64,000 bases of DNA from Paenibacillus sp. yr247 (GCF_900103825.1 NZ_FNIF01000002.1:124001-188000); one strand, 5' to 3'. Shown: positions 1 to 7,772, counted from the first letter of the stretch. Program-made: numbers and translations. Notes: generated from the letters alone by a model not told the origin.

Positions 1-1003
1 GTTCGACGTCTTGTTTGATCGCGTCATCACTTGGCGGCGTCAAATTTCCGTCGGGGAAATAGCCTTGATCCAGAACCATTTTCAAAAAATAAGGGCGGTT
101 GTTTAAACATAATTTGCCATCCTCGATCGATACTTTACGCATGCCAAAATAACTCGTAACCTCGTCTACAACTTGATTATCATTGATCAGCTTGAACGTG
201 ACATCGTATAAATTTGGATGTTCCGGCGTCCACCAAGCGCCTAGGCCATGATCGTTGAAATCCTTCAAACCAATTTTTCTCGCTCCGGACCCACTCCGAA
301 TCGAATACGTATCTTCCGAAACGAGTTTTCCCTTAAATGAAATCTCTACCTTCAGCAGTTGCTTGTCCTGTGCCTCGGCACCTTGAATAAAGAATTGGAA
401 TTCCACTTGTTTCGCATCGATATCCGGCGTAATTTTCACTTTATCTAAGTAGGCGTCAGGAGAAACCGCTTCTATCCATACGGTTTGCCAGATACCTGTC
501 GTTCTTGTATAGAAAATACTTGCCGAATCGGCATGCCAGTATTGCTTGCCTCTTGGCAGAGTTACATCTTTGCTATAATCTACGGCTTGAACAACCAGCT
601 TGTTCGTTCCATCCTGAAGGGCATCCGTGATGTCCGCATGAAAAGGGGTATGCCCGCCTTCGTGCTTCGCAACAAGAACCCCATTCACCCAAACCGAGGC
701 TTCGTAATCCACCGCTCCAAAGTGAAGCAAAATCCGCTTATTTTGGAAAGAGTCCGGTAAGGTTAAATCTCTGCGGTACCACACAACATCATGAAATTCA
801 TTGCTGCCAATGCCGCTCAATTTACTTTGAAACGCGAATGGCACTTGGATAGTCTTGGATAACGCCTTACTCCCTAAATGCCATTTCTCTTTATTGCCCA
901 CTCGATCATCATCAAATTCAAATTCCCATTCGCCATTCAGGTTCATCCAGCTGTCTCGCACAAATTGTGGCCTTGGGTACTCTGCTCGCGGTTGGTTGAT
1001 CAT
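1..1003 (-). CDS. Glycoside hydrolase family 2 protein (beta-galactosidase/glucuronidase-like), 5' part only
   Basis: Reverse-strand reading frame open from the ATG at 1003 to the window edge, so about 334 N-terminal residues are present and the C-terminal part lies outside. The protein opens with RPQFVRDSWMNLNGEWEFEF, followed by the jelly-roll sugar-binding domain typical of GH2 enzymes (WYRRDLTLP, HFGAVDYEASVWVNG, HEGGHTPF) and then an immunoglobulin-like domain (HPNLYDVTFKL). It ends as the TIM barrel begins (NNRPYFLKMVLDQGYFPDG). No signal peptide is visible, so a cytoplasmic enzyme acting on imported beta-glycosides is likely. The catalytic glutamates are outside the window and substrate cannot be told. 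A GGAGGTGG ribosome site sits 9 bases before the ATG. The family call is firm; the exact activity is not. Confidence 0.9.
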   Translation of the reverse strand, partial: MINQPRAEYPRPQFVRDSWMNLNGEWEFEFDDDRVGNKEKWHLGSKALSKTIQVPFAFQSKLSGIGSNEFHDVVWYRRDLTLPDSFQNKRILLHFGAVDYEASVWVNGVLVAKHEGGHTPFHADITDALQDGTNKLVVQAVDYSKDVTLPRGKQYWHADSASIFYTRTTGIWQTVWIEAVSPDAYLDKVKITPDIDAKQVEFQFFIQGAEAQDKQLLKVEISFKGKLVSEDTYSIRSGSGARKIGLKDFNDHGLGAWWTPEHPNLYDVTFKLINDNQVVDEVTSYFGMRKVSIEDGKLCLNNRPYFLKMVLDQGYFPDGNLTPPSDDAIKQDVE

Positions 1004-1026
1004 AAGTAAATGCCACCTCCATAAGA

Positions 1027-1042
1027 TTAATTTTAAAGTTAA
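1027..1042. promoter_or_regulatory. Operator-like palindrome, downstream copy
   Basis: TTAATTTTAAAGTTAA is a near-perfect palindrome that would lie in the 5' untranslated region of the GH2 gene. It differs from the copy at 1113-1128 at three positions. The placement suits a repressor; the regulator is not in the window. Confidence 0.5.
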
Positions 1043-1069
1043 TTAAATTAGATGAATATAACTAAGACT

Positions 1070-1098
1070 ATTATCATTCCGAGCCTAAAAAATGTCAA
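1070..1098 (-). promoter_or_regulatory. Sigma-A promoter of the GH2 gene
   Basis: On the reverse strand, TTGACA (1093-1098) and GATAAT (1070-1075) are separated by exactly 17 bases. The expected start of transcription is near 1063, about 60 bases before the GH2 ATG. Two palindromes lie either side of it. Confidence 0.75.
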
Positions 1099-1112
1099 TA
1101 TGTGTTATTTGA

Positions 1113-1128
1113 TTAACTTTAAAGTAAC
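1113..1128. promoter_or_regulatory. Operator-like palindrome, upstream copy
   Basis: TTAACTTTAAAGTAAC lies 14 bases upstream of the GH2 -35 box and matches the copy at 1027-1042 at 13 of 16 positions. The two centres are 86 bases apart, about eight helical turns, which would suit looping or a combined activator and repressor arrangement (inference). Confidence 0.5.
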
Positions 1129-1155
1129 ACAAAAGCACCTCTTCTCAGAGGTGCT
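1129..1155 (-). terminator. Terminator of the 92-residue ORF
   Basis: AGCACCTCT and AGAGGTGCT form a 9-bp stem with a 4-base loop, followed on the reverse strand by TTTTG. It lies 17 bases after the stop of the gene at 1172-1450. Confidence 0.8.
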
Positions 1156-1171
1156 CTGCTTATCTTTTTGA

Positions 1172-1450
1172 TTAATCGATGTATCCGGCGAACCCATTTT
1201 TCATTAAATAGTCCATCTCTGCTTCAAGAATCGTATCCACCGCAAGCTCCGTCAATTTCACATCGGGTCTGCTCAAAATATGATCGATTAGTTCATCACT
1301 GTCGATATCAACTTCCCCTTTGGCATTTTCTTCTGCTTTGTTAATAAAAGCTTTCTCAACCTGCAATACCAGCTGAATTTGCTTGGGATCTGCCTTCGTT
1401 TTCTCTACGATGAATTGTAAAAGCTCTTGTTCGTTTAATTGCTCAGTCAT
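1172..1450 (-). CDS. Conserved-looking acidic small protein, unknown function
   Basis: 92-residue acidic soluble protein with a GGAGAT ribosome site 7 bases before the ATG and its own terminator, so it looks like a real single-gene unit. It is predicted mostly helical (ELLQFIVEKTKADPKQIQLVL at the start, then ELIDHILSRPDVKLTELAVDTILEAEMDYL) with no signal peptide, membrane segment or cysteine. I do not recognise a family. Its upstream neighbour is a divergent lipoprotein gene; nothing in the context gives a function. Confidence 0.6.
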   Translation of the reverse strand: MTEQLNEQELLQFIVEKTKADPKQIQLVLQVEKAFINKAEENAKGEVDIDSDELIDHILSRPDVKLTELAVDTILEAEMDYLMKNGFAGYID

Positions 1451-1759
1451 TTAAGGTCATCTCCTATTTGTTGTTTATGACTATTGTAGCATAGTTGTCC
1501 GAATTTTATTTTCCCTCCTTTATTACACGAATTACCCGAGGCTTGCTAACAACTCTTTGTTTATCGATTGGCTATTTGGTAATAATATCTAAAAGCGCTA
1601 TCTGTGACTGCGTTTTCTAACCGTTAGGAATGTGAACATTCCTTGAAGTCATTGCATTCATCAAAAAAATAAGATATATTTTACTCTTGCAATAAAGTTC
1701 ATATATAATATGTATATTTTTACAAAAAAATACATCGTAAGATGAAGAGGTGTACAATT
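1451..1759. other. Divergent intergenic region before the lipoprotein gene
   Basis: 309 bases between two divergent genes. It contains a candidate forward promoter (TTTACT at 1680-1685, 18 bases, TATAAT at 1704-1709) and, 36 bases upstream of that, an 18-bp interrupted palindrome at 1626-1643 (AGGAATGT-GA-ACATTCCT) that looks like a binding site. No ORF or RNA gene was recognised here. Confidence 0.55.
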
Positions 1760-2308
1760 ATGACATTGAAAAAAACAGCAGCAGGAGTTCTTCTGCTTAC
1801 TATGATGGTTTCCGGAGCAGCATGCTCCTCCGCACCAAAGACGTCTTCAAGCCCAGCTCCAACAACTAGCGCAACCGCTGCTCCGCAAGCAACTGCAGAG
1901 AGCCAAGATGCTGTCAATATGAAAGGCTATATCGGGGCTAGAATCGCTCAAGAGAAGGTAGGTTTCTTATTCGGAGAAGCTAAATCCAAAGATGGAAAGT
2001 TGATTCTTAACCCAGTCGCTGCAGACAGCAAAGAAAAAGCAGTGAAATTCCTTTCCAGCTATTTCGATACAGCAATGGCAGACAAGTTAGCTGCACATTA
2101 CTTGACTGAACAAAAGGCAGATGGGGCCATTGTAACGAATACCACATCGTTCTTCCCAACTGACCTGCTCAGCACAAAAAAAGAAGAAATCACTTTCGAT
2201 GCAGCTAATACGAAGGATCAAGTCAAATTCACTACCAAAGATGGCGTAACGTATACGACGAAAAAAGTGAATGACAAGTTCGTTCTCGGTGAAGTAGTGA
2301 AAAAATAA
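1760..2308 (+). CDS. Probable lipoprotein, unknown function
   Basis: 182-residue exported protein. The ATG at 1760 is chosen because AGAGGTG stands 7 bases before it; an in-frame ATG at 1742 overlaps that ribosome site. Residues 1-20 are a signal peptide (MTLKKTAAGVLLLTMMVSG) ending in AAC, a lipobox lacking the usual Leu at -3, so lipidation is likely but not certain. Then comes a Ser/Thr/Ala/Pro-rich spacer of about 30 residues, typical for crossing the cell wall, and a Lys/Asp-rich C-terminal domain of about 130 residues that I do not recognise. Single-gene unit closed by a strong hairpin. Confidence 0.7.
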   Translation: MTLKKTAAGVLLLTMMVSGAACSSAPKTSSSPAPTTSATAAPQATAESQDAVNMKGYIGARIAQEKVGFLFGEAKSKDGKLILNPVAADSKEKAVKFLSSYFDTAMADKLAAHYLTEQKADGAIVTNTTSFFPTDLLSTKKEEITFDAANTKDQVKFTTKDGVTYTTKKVNDKFVLGEVVKK

Positions 2309-2324
2309 AAGAGCTTTCTCATAA

Positions 2325-2363
2325 GGACAGGCGAATGTTAACATTCGACCTGTCCGTTTATTT
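2325..2363 (+). terminator. Terminator of the lipoprotein gene
   Basis: GGACAGG pairs with CCTGTCC and GAATGT with ACATTC in a long hairpin with one mismatch, followed by GTTTATTTT. It starts 16 bases after the stop codon. Confidence 0.8.
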
Positions 2364-2390
2364 TCATTTGCGGAAGAAGGCAAATAGGTT

Positions 2391-2426
2391 AAAAAAAGAG
2401 ACCCACAGCAACGGGCTGCGGGTCTT
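2391..2426 (-). terminator. Terminator of the YtkA-like operon
   Basis: On the reverse strand AAGACCCGCAGCC pairs with the GCTGTGGGTCT arm and is followed by seven T. It lies 120 bases after the stop at 2546; the gap between has no recognisable gene. Confidence 0.75.
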
Positions 2427-2545
2427 AAGGTATATATATTTTAAAGGGGGTCGAGTTCTATTATAAGCCTCTTTCATTAAGCCTAGATGAATAACACATT
2501 TCTTTTTGATTACAAATTTTATAACATTATGACAGTTAACTTCCT

Positions 2546-3367
2546 TTATGGCACTTTTATGGTAAATGGTACGATGAACACTTCATTCTGATGTTGAAAC
2601 TGACCCCAGATTTTGTAGATGCCGCTTTTGGGGAAATTGATGGTGAAAGCTGCTTTAGGGCCCGAATCTTTCGTGTCATTGGGGTGGACATGTACGTATT
2701 CTTTGGCGTCTTCGCTTATGGCAATCACATGGCCCAGACTGCCCAAATAAGGTTGTAAATCGGTTATAGGCATTTTCGTTTCTGCACTTTTAATGGTGAA
2801 GATCATGTCTAAGCCCATTCCTGCCATCAAGTGGTCGAAGGAAAGGGTTACTTCTTTGTCACCTACTCTTTTTGTAAGATAAGGATCCGGTTGAAGCGTT
2901 TCTTTCTTTTTCTCCTGACCGTTAATCGTTACCCAGTGCGTTTGCACTGTCTCCCCCATTCCTTGCGGGGTAAAATCAGCGATAAGCTGGTAGTAGCCTC
3001 CTGCCGGGAACTTTGTCTTGATTTCAAATCGTCCCTCACCGACATATTCCGGATGTAGATGGTCAAAATAGGAAAGATCCTTACTGACGATGATCAAATG
3101 CATCATTTTCTCATGCATGATATCGAATTTATCAATGGGATTATTCCATTTATCTTGAATGAGTATCGTGACCGCAGCATCTTCATTAGGCATATAGTTG
3201 GTCGACGCGACTGAAAAATGAGCTATCGCATCATTGCTATGAACATGATCTGATGGAGAGACAGCCTTCATAGGCATCCCCATCATATTATGTATAGGGG
3301 CTTGCTTACCACAAGCAGTTAGCAGGATTGAAATAATACCAATAAGAACAGAAACCGAAAGCCTCAT
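2546..3367 (-). CDS. YtkA-like domain lipoprotein
   Basis: 273-residue lipoprotein. The ATG at 3367 overlaps the stop of the upstream gene by four bases (ATGA), so translation is probably coupled; an in-frame start at 3451 would bury the signal sequence. Residues 1-19 are a signal peptide with lipobox LLTAC (Cys19). A Met/His-rich stretch follows (HNMMGMPM, then DHVHS), as in copper-handling proteins. The rest is two beta-sandwich repeats in the style of YtkA-like domains (HEKMMHLIIVSKDLSYFDHLHPEY; then LGHVIAISEDAKEYVHVHP), both ending in closely spaced histidines. Role in the cell is unknown; metal binding outside the membrane is an inference from His and Met content. Confidence 0.75.
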   Translation of the reverse strand: MRLSVSVLIGIISILLTACGKQAPIHNMMGMPMKAVSPSDHVHSNDAIAHFSVASTNYMPNEDAAVTILIQDKWNNPIDKFDIMHEKMMHLIIVSKDLSYFDHLHPEYVGEGRFEIKTKFPAGGYYQLIADFTPQGMGETVQTHWVTINGQEKKKETLQPDPYLTKRVGDKEVTLSFDHLMAGMGLDMIFTIKSAETKMPITDLQPYLGSLGHVIAISEDAKEYVHVHPNDTKDSGPKAAFTINFPKSGIYKIWGQFQHQNEVFIVPFTIKVP

Positions 3368-4386
3368 TGGATTCTTCTGTGCGTAATCGGTGTCGTTAGA
3401 ATACTTAAACCCATAGAACATAACCCACAGATAAACATAGTTCCTCCCCAAAGTTCAGGTGCCCAATCCAATGTTTGATGCATGCTCATATCCGCAAAAT
3501 ATAAGCCCCAGATTAAAACAGGTAAAAGGAAGAAGACAACCCGATACTGCCAAACGCAGGATTCCTTGTTTTTGATCGATCGGAACAATATATCCCCGAC
3601 AATCCCGCTAATCAATAGAATCACAATAGAGCCGTAATGGGAAAACCCATCAAGAACAGCCATCAATACCGCTTCAAAGACAAAGAAATAAGTCACAGTA
3701 CCAAACGGAAGCTTCCATCTTCTTAATACTAGCATAATGGGCAAAACGAGAAGCATCGTTGTAACCATAAAATCCACGACGGCTCTTGCGACCGCATCAT
3801 CTTCCCTTGCCATCCACAAATTTTGGCGGAATGACCAAGCGTACATGAGGAAAAAGGCCATAACAGCAAAGGTTAATGCCACCGAGGTCAAAGCAGGTAA
3901 CAATTGACGAAACGATGGTGCTGCCTCATTCTCAGAGTGACTCATCGCGCGGTACGGACTGGTCAGAATCATAAGTGCCCCCGTCAATAAAATCAGATGC
4001 GTTGGGCTCAAGAGTGCAGCAATATTCTTCTCGATTCCAAGTACAGTATGCCAGTACATATCACCAAGACCGCCAATGAAAAAAACAATTACCCCGGCTA
4101 CCCCAAACTTATAACCAGTCGGAATCGCCTCTGCCCAAGATGCCTGATGATTAGCCCTAGATTTGTTCTGATAGGTCAAAATAAATATCCATACGGCACA
4201 TGCCAAATACCCCGAATACAAGATTGCATGCCAGGGTGTAAAAAAGGTTTCCACCGCACCGTGGTTATGTGCAAACCCGTCGATAAACAAGCCTACGATA
4301 AGCCACATCCCCATCAACATCGTGATAGAGTGCTTAAAATTACCGATATTCTTTCTCGTTAACGTCGTTGGCAGCTGCATTGACAA
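3364..4386 (-). CDS. Polytopic membrane protein, unknown function
   Basis: About 340 residues with roughly nine or ten membrane helices. The start is uncertain: a TTG at 4386 has AGGGAG 9 bases upstream, an ATG at 4380 is the next choice, and the ATG at 4434 overlaps a TATAAT-type -10 box (4423-4428), so it is probably not transcribed in full. Histidine- and aspartate-containing helix ends stand out (DGFAHNHGAVETFFTPWHAIL near residue 35; GDMYWHTVLGIE near 105). It is followed, with a 4-base overlap, by the YtkA-like lipoprotein, and the pair shares a terminator. The two probably act together at the membrane; a link to metal handling is only suggested by the partner. Family not recognised. 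Confidence 0.65.
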   Translation of the reverse strand: MSMQLPTTLTRKNIGNFKHSITMLMGMWLIVGLFIDGFAHNHGAVETFFTPWHAILYSGYLACAVWIFILTYQNKSRANHQASWAEAIPTGYKFGVAGVIVFFIGGLGDMYWHTVLGIEKNIAALLSPTHLILLTGALMILTSPYRAMSHSENEAAPSFRQLLPALTSVALTFAVMAFFLMYAWSFRQNLWMAREDDAVARAVVDFMVTTMLLVLPIMLVLRRWKLPFGTVTYFFVFEAVLMAVLDGFSHYGSIVILLISGIVGDILFRSIKNKESCVWQYRVVFFLLPVLIWGLYFADMSMHQTLDWAPELWGGTMFICGLCSMGLSILTTPITHRRIQ

Positions 4387-4509
4387 ACCGATCATCTCCC
4401 TGAAATTTGTCTTTATATCCGTATTATAATACATATACTGGATGATTGAATATGACTGGATAGAAAGTAGGCTCTCTGTTGACTTCCTTTAGCGTCCGAA
4501 TCCGCCAAT

Positions 4510-4847
4510 GTGAATCCTGCTGCACTTGAAAGCGCAGTACGCGAATCATCTGAGCAATTATTTACGACAATGTCCTGTTATGAATTTGCGAAAATGATTG
4601 AGGTTACTCAATTGGAAGCACTCTGGGGACGCTTTGATGCTCGAGAGCATCCATCCTTCCTGGAGCTAGAACAGCTCTATATCAGAAGAACGCATGGACA
4701 CAAGGTTTGCTCAAATTGGGCATCGATGATCCTCGATTAGCTGAAATTCTTGCCCAGCGATTTGCTCGCGAACGAAGAGAACGTCCCTTGGTTTATGAAA
4801 CAACTTTCGAGGTTCTGAATGCTTTGCAATACAAGTATCAGCTATGA
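4510..4847 (+). pseudogene. Broken ORF, frameshifted, family not recognised
   Basis: A GTG at 4510 opens a frame of about 65 sensible residues (EFAKMIEVTQLEALWGRFD) that reaches HGHK near 4703 and then runs into nonsense. Shifting frame there continues as GLLKLGIDDPRLAEILAQRF and then ERPLVYETTFEVLNALQY to a TGA at 4845, which reads like the same protein. No ribosome site precedes the GTG. It looks like the remains of a small gene disabled by one frameshift and probably a lost 5' end. The surrounding gap (4435-4948) holds nothing else apart from the next gene's terminator. Confidence 0.45.
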
Positions 4848-4911
4848 GATAGCCACATTGCCTGAATTGCTTGCCATTTTACTTCCTGAACAGCGTTAAC
4901 TAAGAAACGCG

Positions 4912-4940
4912 AAAAAAAAGAGGCACCCTAGGATGCCTTC
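4912..4940 (-). terminator. Terminator of the first dioxygenase gene
   Basis: Hairpin AGGCA..TGCCT around a CCTAGG core, followed on the reverse strand by eight T. It begins 9 bases after the stop at 4949. Confidence 0.8.
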
Positions 4941-4948
4941 TCTTCTTC

Positions 4949-5722
4949 CTAGATTATTTTGAAATCCGGCTTCACCTTTGTGAAATTTGGGTTCTTCCCA
5001 GCTACCATCAGACCCATGCCCCAGTCGAAATGCGTTTTTTCGGTCGGAAAATCACTTGGATCACGGTACTGGAACAACACATTCCTTCTCGTTCTTGAAC
5101 TGCGATTGGATTCTGAGCCATGAATCGTCAGGTAATTAAAGAACAGCACATCGCCGGCTTCAGCAACACACGGCGTCCCCTCTTTGATCGGATATTCCTT
5201 ATGATTCAAGTAATAAGAGCCTACGTGCGGCAAATTACCGATGTTATGTGAGCCTGGGATGACGCGCAGGCAGCCATTTTCTTCATCAGCGTTATCCAAA
5301 TGCACACTTGCAGCCAGCATCGTGTGCCGCTCATGAGGGAAATAAGGGTAATCCTGGTGCATCGGGAACGCTGCGCCGTTCTCTGGCGGCTTCACAAGCA
5401 TTTTGGAATGATGCAGCTGCACGTTAGGTCCAATAATCTGGGTAAGCACAGCAGCCATATTCGGATGAATTACTGCTCGCATAAAAGATGCATCGTGATA
5501 ATGCACATCATGAAAGCCTTTTAAGACAAGCTTTTTCAGCTCCTCTGCGGGGAGGAAGTCTCCTTGCCATTGTGCATTATGGTCAGCTTTCGATTGGGCT
5601 GCACGTGTAATAATCTCCTCTACGGCTTGTCTCATCTCCCCCACTTCCTGCTGATTGAAAACACCCTTAACGAGTAAATATCCATTTTCTTTATAAAATT
5701 CTACATCCTTTTGTGAGATCAC
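4949..5722 (-). CDS. Phytanoyl-CoA dioxygenase (PhyH) family protein, copy 1
   Basis: 257 residues, a non-haem iron, 2-oxoglutarate-dependent oxygenase of the PhyH family. The iron ligands are visible: HQD in FPMHQDYPYFP, and a distal histidine in NYLTIHGSESN, followed by the arginine of RTRRNVLFQYRD expected to hold 2-oxoglutarate. The start is a GTG at 5722 with GGAGG 8 bases upstream; the ATG at 5737 overlaps that ribosome site. An AraC regulator is transcribed divergently from 5865, and the promoters overlap. Substrate unknown: bacterial members hydroxylate amino acids, ectoine or specialised metabolites. Only 20-25 percent of residues appear shared with copy 2, so the pair is not a recent duplication. 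Confidence 0.85.
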   Translation of the reverse strand: MISQKDVEFYKENGYLLVKGVFNQQEVGEMRQAVEEIITRAAQSKADHNAQWQGDFLPAEELKKLVLKGFHDVHYHDASFMRAVIHPNMAAVLTQIIGPNVQLHHSKMLVKPPENGAAFPMHQDYPYFPHERHTMLAASVHLDNADEENGCLRVIPGSHNIGNLPHVGSYYLNHKEYPIKEGTPCVAEAGDVLFFNYLTIHGSESNRSSRTRRNVLFQYRDPSDFPTEKTHFDWGMGLMVAGKNPNFTKVKPDFKII

Positions 5723-5745
5723 AGACCATTCCTCCATCTTTGTGG

Positions 5746-5775
5746 TTGATATTAAATTGCTTTCTTATCTATAAT
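5746..5775 (+). promoter_or_regulatory. Promoter of the first AraC gene, overlapping the divergent dioxygenase promoter
   Basis: TTGATA (5746-5751), 18 bases, TATAAT (5770-5775) reads toward the AraC gene. The -10 box is half of a perfect 12-bp palindrome CTATAATTATAG (5769-5780) whose other half gives a TATAAT for the dioxygenase on the opposite strand; that side has no good -35 box, as expected for an activator-dependent promoter (inference). Confidence 0.55.
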
Positions 5776-5864
5776 TATAGGGAAAAGAATAGCGTTCTGT
5801 CTTTTTCTCCAAAGGACAGCTTTTTGCAGAATAAGGACATTTTATACATTAAGGATGATGATGG

Positions 5865-6728
5865 ATGTACCTGTGTAAAGATACAAATTCCATGTTGAAT
5901 GAAGTCGTAACGGTTATTCTTGGACCAGCAGCATGCTTTAAAATTCAATATTGGGGAGTTGACCCTTGCTTATTCGACAATCAGCCCCATAAGCATTCTT
6001 TCTTTGAGGTTTGTTATATCATTGGCGGTGAGGGTGAATATACAGAAGAAGGCGTTATTTATCCCCTAAGGGCAGGTACACACTTTTGTTCAAGACCGGG
6101 TATTACTCATCAAATCCGAACGAAAAATGGTCTATTTATTGTTTTTGTAGCTTTTGAATTGGATGAAACACAAAGCGAAGATACGATGCGTGAAGCCTTT
6201 AGCGATCTAGCAGAGCATGCCGAGGTTTGCATGTATGATGCGGATCATCACCCAACTGCCCTCTTGTGGAAGTCACTCTTGATTCGAGAGGGACATGGCA
6301 GCTTGCCAGCTGCTGCAATTCCTTCACTTGCCTACGCTCTGCTAGTTTCCTTTCTCACCTTATTCGGAAAAGACAATCGTAAACCGTTCGTTCATCGTAA
6401 AAATACGAATATGCTGCTTCAGCGAGCCAAGCTTTATATCCGCGATAACTTATCCCAGCCCCTACATCTTGGACATGTTGCTGGATATCTCAATGTTTCT
6501 GAGCGCCATCTTTCTCGCTTGTTTTCAGAGGGTATTCATGAAACCTACACAGATTTCATCCGAGGTGAACGCATACGCCAAGCAGCCCACCTGCTGCTGA
6601 CAAGTGTGCTTTCGATTAAAGAAATTGCGGAAGTCACGGGCTTTTCTTCCGTTCATTACTTTTCTCGTACATTTATGGAAGAAAAAAAATTACCTCCAGG
6701 TAAGTTCCGCAAGCAGGAACAGAATTGA
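5865..6728 (+). CDS. AraC family transcriptional regulator, copy 1
   Basis: 287 residues. The N-terminal half (about 30-130) is a cupin sensing domain (NQPHKHSFFEVCYIIGGEGEY, then LRAGTHFCSRPGITHQI). The C-terminal 100 residues hold the two helix-turn-helix motifs (LHLGHVAGYLNVSERHLSRLF; IKEIAEVTGFSSVHYFSRTF) with the usual KLPPGKFRK ending. The start at 5865 has an AAGGA 8 bases before; a second ATG at 5892 has no ribosome site. It faces away from the first PhyH gene and most likely controls it in response to a small molecule, and may also control itself. It converges on the second PhyH gene 35 bases downstream. Confidence 0.85.
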   Translation: MYLCKDTNSMLNEVVTVILGPAACFKIQYWGVDPCLFDNQPHKHSFFEVCYIIGGEGEYTEEGVIYPLRAGTHFCSRPGITHQIRTKNGLFIVFVAFELDETQSEDTMREAFSDLAEHAEVCMYDADHHPTALLWKSLLIREGHGSLPAAAIPSLAYALLVSFLTLFGKDNRKPFVHRKNTNMLLQRAKLYIRDNLSQPLHLGHVAGYLNVSERHLSRLFSEGIHETYTDFIRGERIRQAAHLLLTSVLSIKEIAEVTGFSSVHYFSRTFMEEKKLPPGKFRKQEQN

Positions 6729-6763
6729 AGGTAGAGGGGGAAGCCATCTTTTATTTAGCGTGC

Positions 6764-7603
6764 TTAACGGCTGTATACCAACGGATTCAGCGCGGTAGCT
6801 GCCAGATCGCCTGGATGAGCACCGGGGAACCACGCTTTCAAATCGTTCTCGCGCGCCTTACTGTCCGGCTCCGCTATACGAATTCCGTCTGCATAATAGA
6901 TTACAGTCATTACTTTACGCATCTTTTCTGTAGGATTACCAGGCGCGCTGTGCAAGGTCCACCCCGCGTGGAACGTTGCATCCCCCGCCTCCATAGCGCC
7001 GTGCGACATCGTTTCGAAGCCTTTGCCTTCAATGTAGCCGGCAAGCGTACGGTGGGATTCGTCGGAAATGACCATTTTATTAATATAACCGATAAGATGC
7101 GACTCCGATGCAAAGGTCATAGATCCCACCTCTTGCGAAATGGGTACTAGCGGCATCCACATCGTGATCGTTTTATCCGTGTTTAGCGGCCAATAGATTT
7201 GATCTTGATGCCAAGGCGTATGACCTCCATAAGGTTCTTTAAATAGGGCTTGATCATGATAGATTCTTACGCCATCCACCCCCATTAAATCAGCGGCAAT
7301 TTTGGCAAACCGTTTAGCTAACACGAATCGGCGGACTGCTTCACTTTTCTCCCACAAATTTGAGATTTGGATAAACGCTTTACCATACGTATCTCGCTGC
7401 TCAAGTGGCTTATCCTGTTTATTTAATTCCTTCACCAAGTGACTAATGACGGGCTCGTAGGAAGAGACTTCTTCCCTGCTTGCCACCTGTCTAAGAACAA
7501 TATGTCCTTTTTTCTGATAGCTTTCTTTCTGCTGCGCAGTCAGCTCATAGTTGTCTTCCAAAGAGGGTAACTCATTGATATTACTTGTTTCTTGCATGCT
7601 CAT
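6764..7603 (-). CDS. Phytanoyl-CoA dioxygenase (PhyH) family protein, copy 2
   Basis: 279 residues. The iron-binding motif is HQDQIYW (in TPWHQDQIYWPL) and the distal histidine lies in GWTLHSAPGNP, followed by EKMRKVMTVIYYADG. The C-terminus (FPGAHPGDLAATALNPLVY) is shared with many bacterial PhyH proteins that sit in sugar or polyol degradation clusters. An AGAGGTG ribosome site lies 8 bases before the ATG at 7603. It is paired with a divergent AraC gene 169 bases away, the same layout as copy 1. A role in oxidising an imported or plant-derived metabolite together with the nearby Gfo/Idh/MocA dehydrogenase is a context-based guess. Confidence 0.85.
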   Translation of the reverse strand: MSMQETSNINELPSLEDNYELTAQQKESYQKKGHIVLRQVASREEVSSYEPVISHLVKELNKQDKPLEQRDTYGKAFIQISNLWEKSEAVRRFVLAKRFAKIAADLMGVDGVRIYHDQALFKEPYGGHTPWHQDQIYWPLNTDKTITMWMPLVPISQEVGSMTFASESHLIGYINKMVISDESHRTLAGYIEGKGFETMSHGAMEAGDATFHAGWTLHSAPGNPTEKMRKVMTVIYYADGIRIAEPDSKARENDLKAWFPGAHPGDLAATALNPLVYSR

Positions 7604-7666
7604 CCTCGGATCACCTCTTATTGTATATTTATAGCTTTATTATAGTAGTCAGCTAGTACGAAATCT

Positions 7667-7718
7667 TTGTCAAACAAGGTTTTATTATTGTCAAAAACAA
7701 CTGGATTAGATGTACAAT
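7667..7718 (+). promoter_or_regulatory. Promoter and direct repeats before the second AraC gene
   Basis: TTGTCAAACAA at 7667-7677 and TTGTCAAAAACAA at 7688-7700 are direct repeats offset by 21 bases, the spacing used by AraC-type half-sites. The second repeat contains a -35 box TTGTCA (7688-7693) with TACAAT at 7713-7718 after a long 19-base spacer. Sites like these would suit autoregulation and control of the divergent dioxygenase. Confidence 0.45.
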
Positions 7719-7772
7719 TAAGCACTACAATAAGAGATAAGAAAGAACTATTGCAGTCAGAAAGGATTCTGC

